This document shows, in pieces, positions 60,912 through 64,000 of a stretch of 64,000 bases of DNA. Both the position numbers and the translations under genes were made by a program. Every line of letters starts with the position of its first letter. The first letter of the stretch is position 1. The stretch comes from Phytophthora sp. 'mugwort' (lineage: Eukaryota; Oomycota; Peronosporomycetes; Peronosporales; Peronosporaceae): NCBI GenBank assembly GCA_033558025.1, contig JAUCEF010000007.1, positions 4,340,001-4,404,000 of the forward strand. Direction: 5' to 3'. Under the pieces are notes generated by a model. It saw nothing but the letters and a program-made list of their open reading frames with translations, had not been told where the DNA came from and searched no databases.

Positions 60912-61937
60912 TCAGTGACTGCCTTCTACCGTGCACTCCGATGTTATGAGAGCATGCTCCAGCACGTCCGACACGTCATTCAGGTTCCCTAGAAGCCGGA
61001 GCAAGGCTGCCACCAAGTCGATCTTGCATTCCAAGCGCACAACACGACAGCTACCTTCATCAAAGAGAAAATTCATTGTGCAGTCAAACTCGAGGCGCTG
61101 TTTCAGAAGGCGACTTCGAGTCGTACGTTGTTGTTCGCCTTGGCAGCCCACGAAGACGTGCTTCAACGAGAGCTCGGAGACCGTCACACCAAGCTTCGCA
61201 CGAGCTGCCATGACACCCGGAGCCACTGTTTCCACCCGCACCAGCTCCAGTTGTGGAGTAGAAAAATACTGCGAGAAATGCCGAAGCTGCTCAAGCAGAG
61301 TGTCGATACCGTGTAGGCCTCCTATAGCGGCATCGTGCACAAACGACCTCTTCAAGACGGCCAAGATCTGGCGTGTCTCCTTGTGATTTTGCATCTCTTG
61401 CGAGTTCACCGTTCGCCAAGGAGACCGGAAGCTGCTTTCAATCAGGCGAAATACCTCAGCCACAATAGACCAGGGGCTCTGGTTACTTCTCTCTCGAGAT
61501 GACAAGTCTCGATATTTGCACTTCAGGTTGCCAACCTCCTGGCGCAACTGCTTCGTGTTCTGCTCGAGCTGCGCCTGGTATTCTCGTTGCCTGTTGCGGT
61601 AGCGAGCTTGATTGGTTCGGCACTGCAGTCGGCGGACTGGAGATTTGTAGTAGTCGGACAGCTTGCGCTTCCCCTTCGTGTTCGGTTGAGCTGGGTCTTG
61701 ATTCTTCGGAGCAGCGTTAAGCGGCACAGGACCTTTGTTATCAATGAGGTAGCTAGCTGCCCTCGTCGCTTGGTGTGGATCTTGACGGCCTTCGTACGGA
61801 GAGCGCGCCCTGGCGCTTGGTATATCGCTTTTTATCACTGGACCAATTTGGCGGGAACTAACCGGGGCGCGCGGAAGCACATGGCTGATGAGGCTATCGC
61901 CGAAGCGAAACGAGGGGTTTCCGAGGACACTTGTCAT
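60912..61937 (-). CDS. bZIP transcription factor, oomycete type (Cys at -18)
   Basis: A 341-residue paralogue of the bZIP at 58457-59509, starting at the ATG at 61935-61937. It opens MTSVLGNPSFRFGDSLISHV and keeps HVLPRAP at 19-25. The basic region is VRRLQCRTNQARYRNRQRE at 101-119. Leucines at 124, 131, 138 and 145 define the zipper. The -18 residue is Cys106 in place of Asn, a substitution known from a class of oomycete bZIPs. -11 is Tyr and -10 is Arg. The C-terminal helical domain starts with QSPWSIVAEVFRLIESSFRS and includes KLGVTVSELSLKHVFVG. An initiator-like TCATTCATATTG at 61953-61964 (minus) would give a very short 5' UTR of about 25 nt. The gene appears intact. Confidence 0.9.
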   Translation of the reverse strand: MTSVLGNPSFRFGDSLISHVLPRAPVSSRQIGPVIKSDIPSARARSPYEGRQDPHQATRAASYLIDNKGPVPLNAAPKNQDPAQPNTKGKRKLSDYYKSPVRRLQCRTNQARYRNRQREYQAQLEQNTKQLRQEVGNLKCKYRDLSSRERSNQSPWSIVAEVFRLIESSFRSPWRTVNSQEMQNHKETRQILAVLKRSFVHDAAIGGLHGIDTLLEQLRHFSQYFSTPQLELVRVETVAPGVMAARAKLGVTVSELSLKHVFVGCQGEQQRTTRSRLLKQRLEFDCTMNFLFDEGSCRVVRLECKIDLVAALLRLLGNLNDVSDVLEHALITSECTVEGSH

Positions 61938-61952
61938 TTAGCGCTGCAATTT

Positions 61953-61964
61953 CAATATGAATGA
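61953..61964 (-). promoter_or_regulatory. Initiator-like element of bZIP gene 2
   Basis: Minus strand reads TCATTCATATTG. It agrees with the oomycete initiator core TCATTY, with a weaker flanking part, 16-27 bp upstream of the ATG. Confidence 0.4.
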
Positions 61965-64000
61965 AAAAGAATCACTTGACTGTACATGAAAAAAGAGAAA
62001 GGTGGGAGGGCGCCTGTCTTGACTACGGTACGGATTACTAGACGCCAGTAAACTCGCAAAGCCGCAACACCGATCACATCAAAGGTGTCACCTTGCACAT
62101 CACATTGGATGCATGAGTTCTATCGACGAACCTGCCGTACCGTCATCGAGCTTGCTATCACATGCAAAAATGCGCATGGTTAGTATGGAGCGGCTAGAAG
62201 GAAGAAACCGGATGCTAAGAGTCGAAGCATCGTTCAGCTCGTTCCGATACTGAAGCTTCCGTCTCTCAAAACGATCTTCGTCGTCGGCACCCTTGCCTGA
62301 TGACCGGTTGTCAATCCACAGTTGCAGCTTGCTGTGAATCTCTACAGTCTAAACCCACAACATCAAGACAAGAGCCGTCGAAGCCTGATTCAGCGAGGAA
62401 TTATTTATAGACATGCTGGTCTGAGTATACATGTTGGAGACTGGGAAGAAATGGGGTACAGTTCCACCTCGCCAATTTCGTAGCTGTGCAACCTAATAAT
62501 TCATCAAAGCTAATACATTGAGTCATCCACCGATTTCGCCCCCTATGGTTGTTTGTATGCTCAGTAACAACTCTAATATCTAATAAGTTGTTGTACTGCC
62601 ACCGAGGTATTAAATTGGCGAGGGGGTCTGTACATCTACGATTACTCTACGCCCGTAATCGCATCTTCGATCTAGTTTTCTGTCTTTTAATAATATTGTC
62701 TACTGGCAGCAATTACATCAGCAATTACTGAGCGATACCGAAGGGATGGACTAAGATCATATATTGTGTTTCATTCTACAGCAATTAATTATATAATTCG
62801 CCTGATTTCTTGACCTTCTTGATTCAACACCAACTAAAGACGAGTTATGCGAAAATTCCGTCAGCATAAAATATACACTGGTACTTAGTATAACTTAGTC
62901 GGTCAAAAAAGCACAGATACCCGTCGAGAAAGACGGCGGCTATTTAAAATGCGCGAACAATCCGCCCAATTTGGGTCCCAGCACCCAATGAACCACATTT
63001 GGTATCAGTGGAGAGGTGGGTTGTTGCAACATGCCTGAGTCCTCGAATTCCGAAAGCTCATTCCGATGCATTTCAAGCGTGTCCGAGCAAATATTAATTG
63101 TCAGGGTTCCGGGTTCTCTGCAACAAGGAACAACGGCAGCAGGGTTGGCTTTGTGAACGCTTTCGGTGGCCGATTTCAAGGACCGTTTGACTTCTTGTTG
63201 CTTAAGAAGTTGAGTGTCGCTTCTTAACGACCCGTTTGACCTCAACGGTGCAACGTGCAGTGCAAACTGCGACCTCGCGGAGCCTGCATCCGTACGATCA
63301 CCAATAGATCTATCGGCGCGAACAGTCACTGCTTCCACTAGGTACAAACGCAAATACTCACATCCTGAAGCCGTCAGTGTTGTGTTGACAATATGTCCCG
63401 TACCTCATACGGGACCCGTGCTAGGGATTCAAGGGTGGGTCTCCAGTACCAGGTATGTCTCAGCAACGGCGATCGCTGAAGTGCTCGATCATGGAGTGGA
63501 GTACCTTGTTTAAGTTACCATGTGGGCACCGCTCCCACCGAGGATGAGGCCGATGATGGCCCTAGCTTTGGACGTCTCCTTCGGAGGTACAGGAGAGGCG
63601 ACACGCTCGTAAACGTTTGAAGGGGAACCGTGAGGTGGCTGGGCGACACTGGGACTGATGGCATGGTGTTCCTGCGAGCATGCATGGCGTGCTAGCGGAA
63701 GGAATGCCATCGTCAAGGACAGGTATCACCTCGGACAGCTCGAAGTGCGAAGGGGAGGAGAGGTGTCGTAGCTACAAGGAGGGGCGGCTAGCTGCAGCCG
63801 ACCAGATTAGTATTTCAGTCGTAATCCTTCCTCCCCTGTGAACAGACAATAAAGAAATCAGTGTTTAAGTCCCACCAGTGGAGATGAGCGACATTTGGTG
63901 GAGAAACAGGGTAGTGCTTGCTGAAGATGGTCGTGTTTGGAACGTTACTACGAAACTCAAGTGTGGTCACCGTGAAGAGCGCCTCTGTGGGGTAGCCGCT
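61965..64000. other. No recognised gene; possible LTR end near 63890
   Basis: About 2 kb of AT-rich sequence with only short ORFs. A minus-strand frame at 63353-62940 opens at TTG and matches nothing known. AATAAAGAAAT at 63850 and then ACATTTGGTGGAGAAACAGGG-like sequence near 63891 resemble the end of an LTR and a primer-binding site; the partner LTR would lie outside the window. Confidence 0.35.

Noticed and set aside
62940..63353. Minus-strand 137-codon frame as a gene
   Set aside because: It opens at TTG, has no upstream ATG in view, and the product has no recognisable domain or composition bias.

Overview
The window looks like a gene-sparse, repeat-rich stretch of an oomycete nuclear genome, most likely Phytophthora or a close relative. 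The reasons are: intronless, GC-rich long ORFs standing between AT-richer decayed transposons; bZIP proteins with the unusual basic-region substitutions known from oomycetes; near-matches to the oomycete Inr/FPR core promoter upstream of two genes; and transposon families (chromodomain Gypsy, Copia, piggyBac-like, PIF/Harbinger, pogo and Tc1-like) typical of Phytophthora repeats. No RXLR or Crinkler effector gene was recognised.

Layout. 1-6.7 kb: decayed pieces, namely a pogo-type DNA-binding fragment, a frameshifted citrate synthase fragment, a broken SANT/heptad-repeat/DOT1-like ORF and a piggyBac-like transposase. 6.7-17.7 kb: two nested chromodomain Gypsy elements; a 5,659-bp plus-strand copy with 304-bp LTRs and a perfect GTCGG target duplication sits inside the gag gene of an older minus-strand copy. 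18.8-21.6 kb: Tc1/mariner and pogo-like remnants. 22.9-41.7 kb: the gene island, with three paralogous long-chain acyl-CoA synthetases (two tandem on minus, one divergent on plus), a coiled-coil protein, a convergent multi-EF-hand protein, and a 1,125-residue membrane/ankyrin/tandem-TIR protein. 42.0-57.9 kb: a pogo element with intact inverted repeats and TA duplication, a Copia element, a Tc1-like element with about 150-bp inverted repeats, a 690-bp ACT-type triplet tract, a repeat-family ORF, and PIF/Harbinger and piggyBac-like remnants. 58.4-62 kb: two related bZIP genes on minus. The last 2 kb has no recognisable gene.

How the genes may work together. The three acyl-CoA synthetases activate long-chain fatty acids to acyl-CoA; all three begin with an N-myristoylation-type Met-Gly-x-x-x-Ser, so membrane tethering is predicted. 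The coiled-coil and EF-hand proteins are a tight convergent pair and could both be zoospore flagellar proteins, though this is inference. The most unusual gene is the four-TM, ankyrin, double-TIR protein: the first TIR keeps the catalytic-type Glu of TIR NAD hydrolases, while the second has Gln at the aligned position. All functional calls come from reading motifs by eye; no searches were run.
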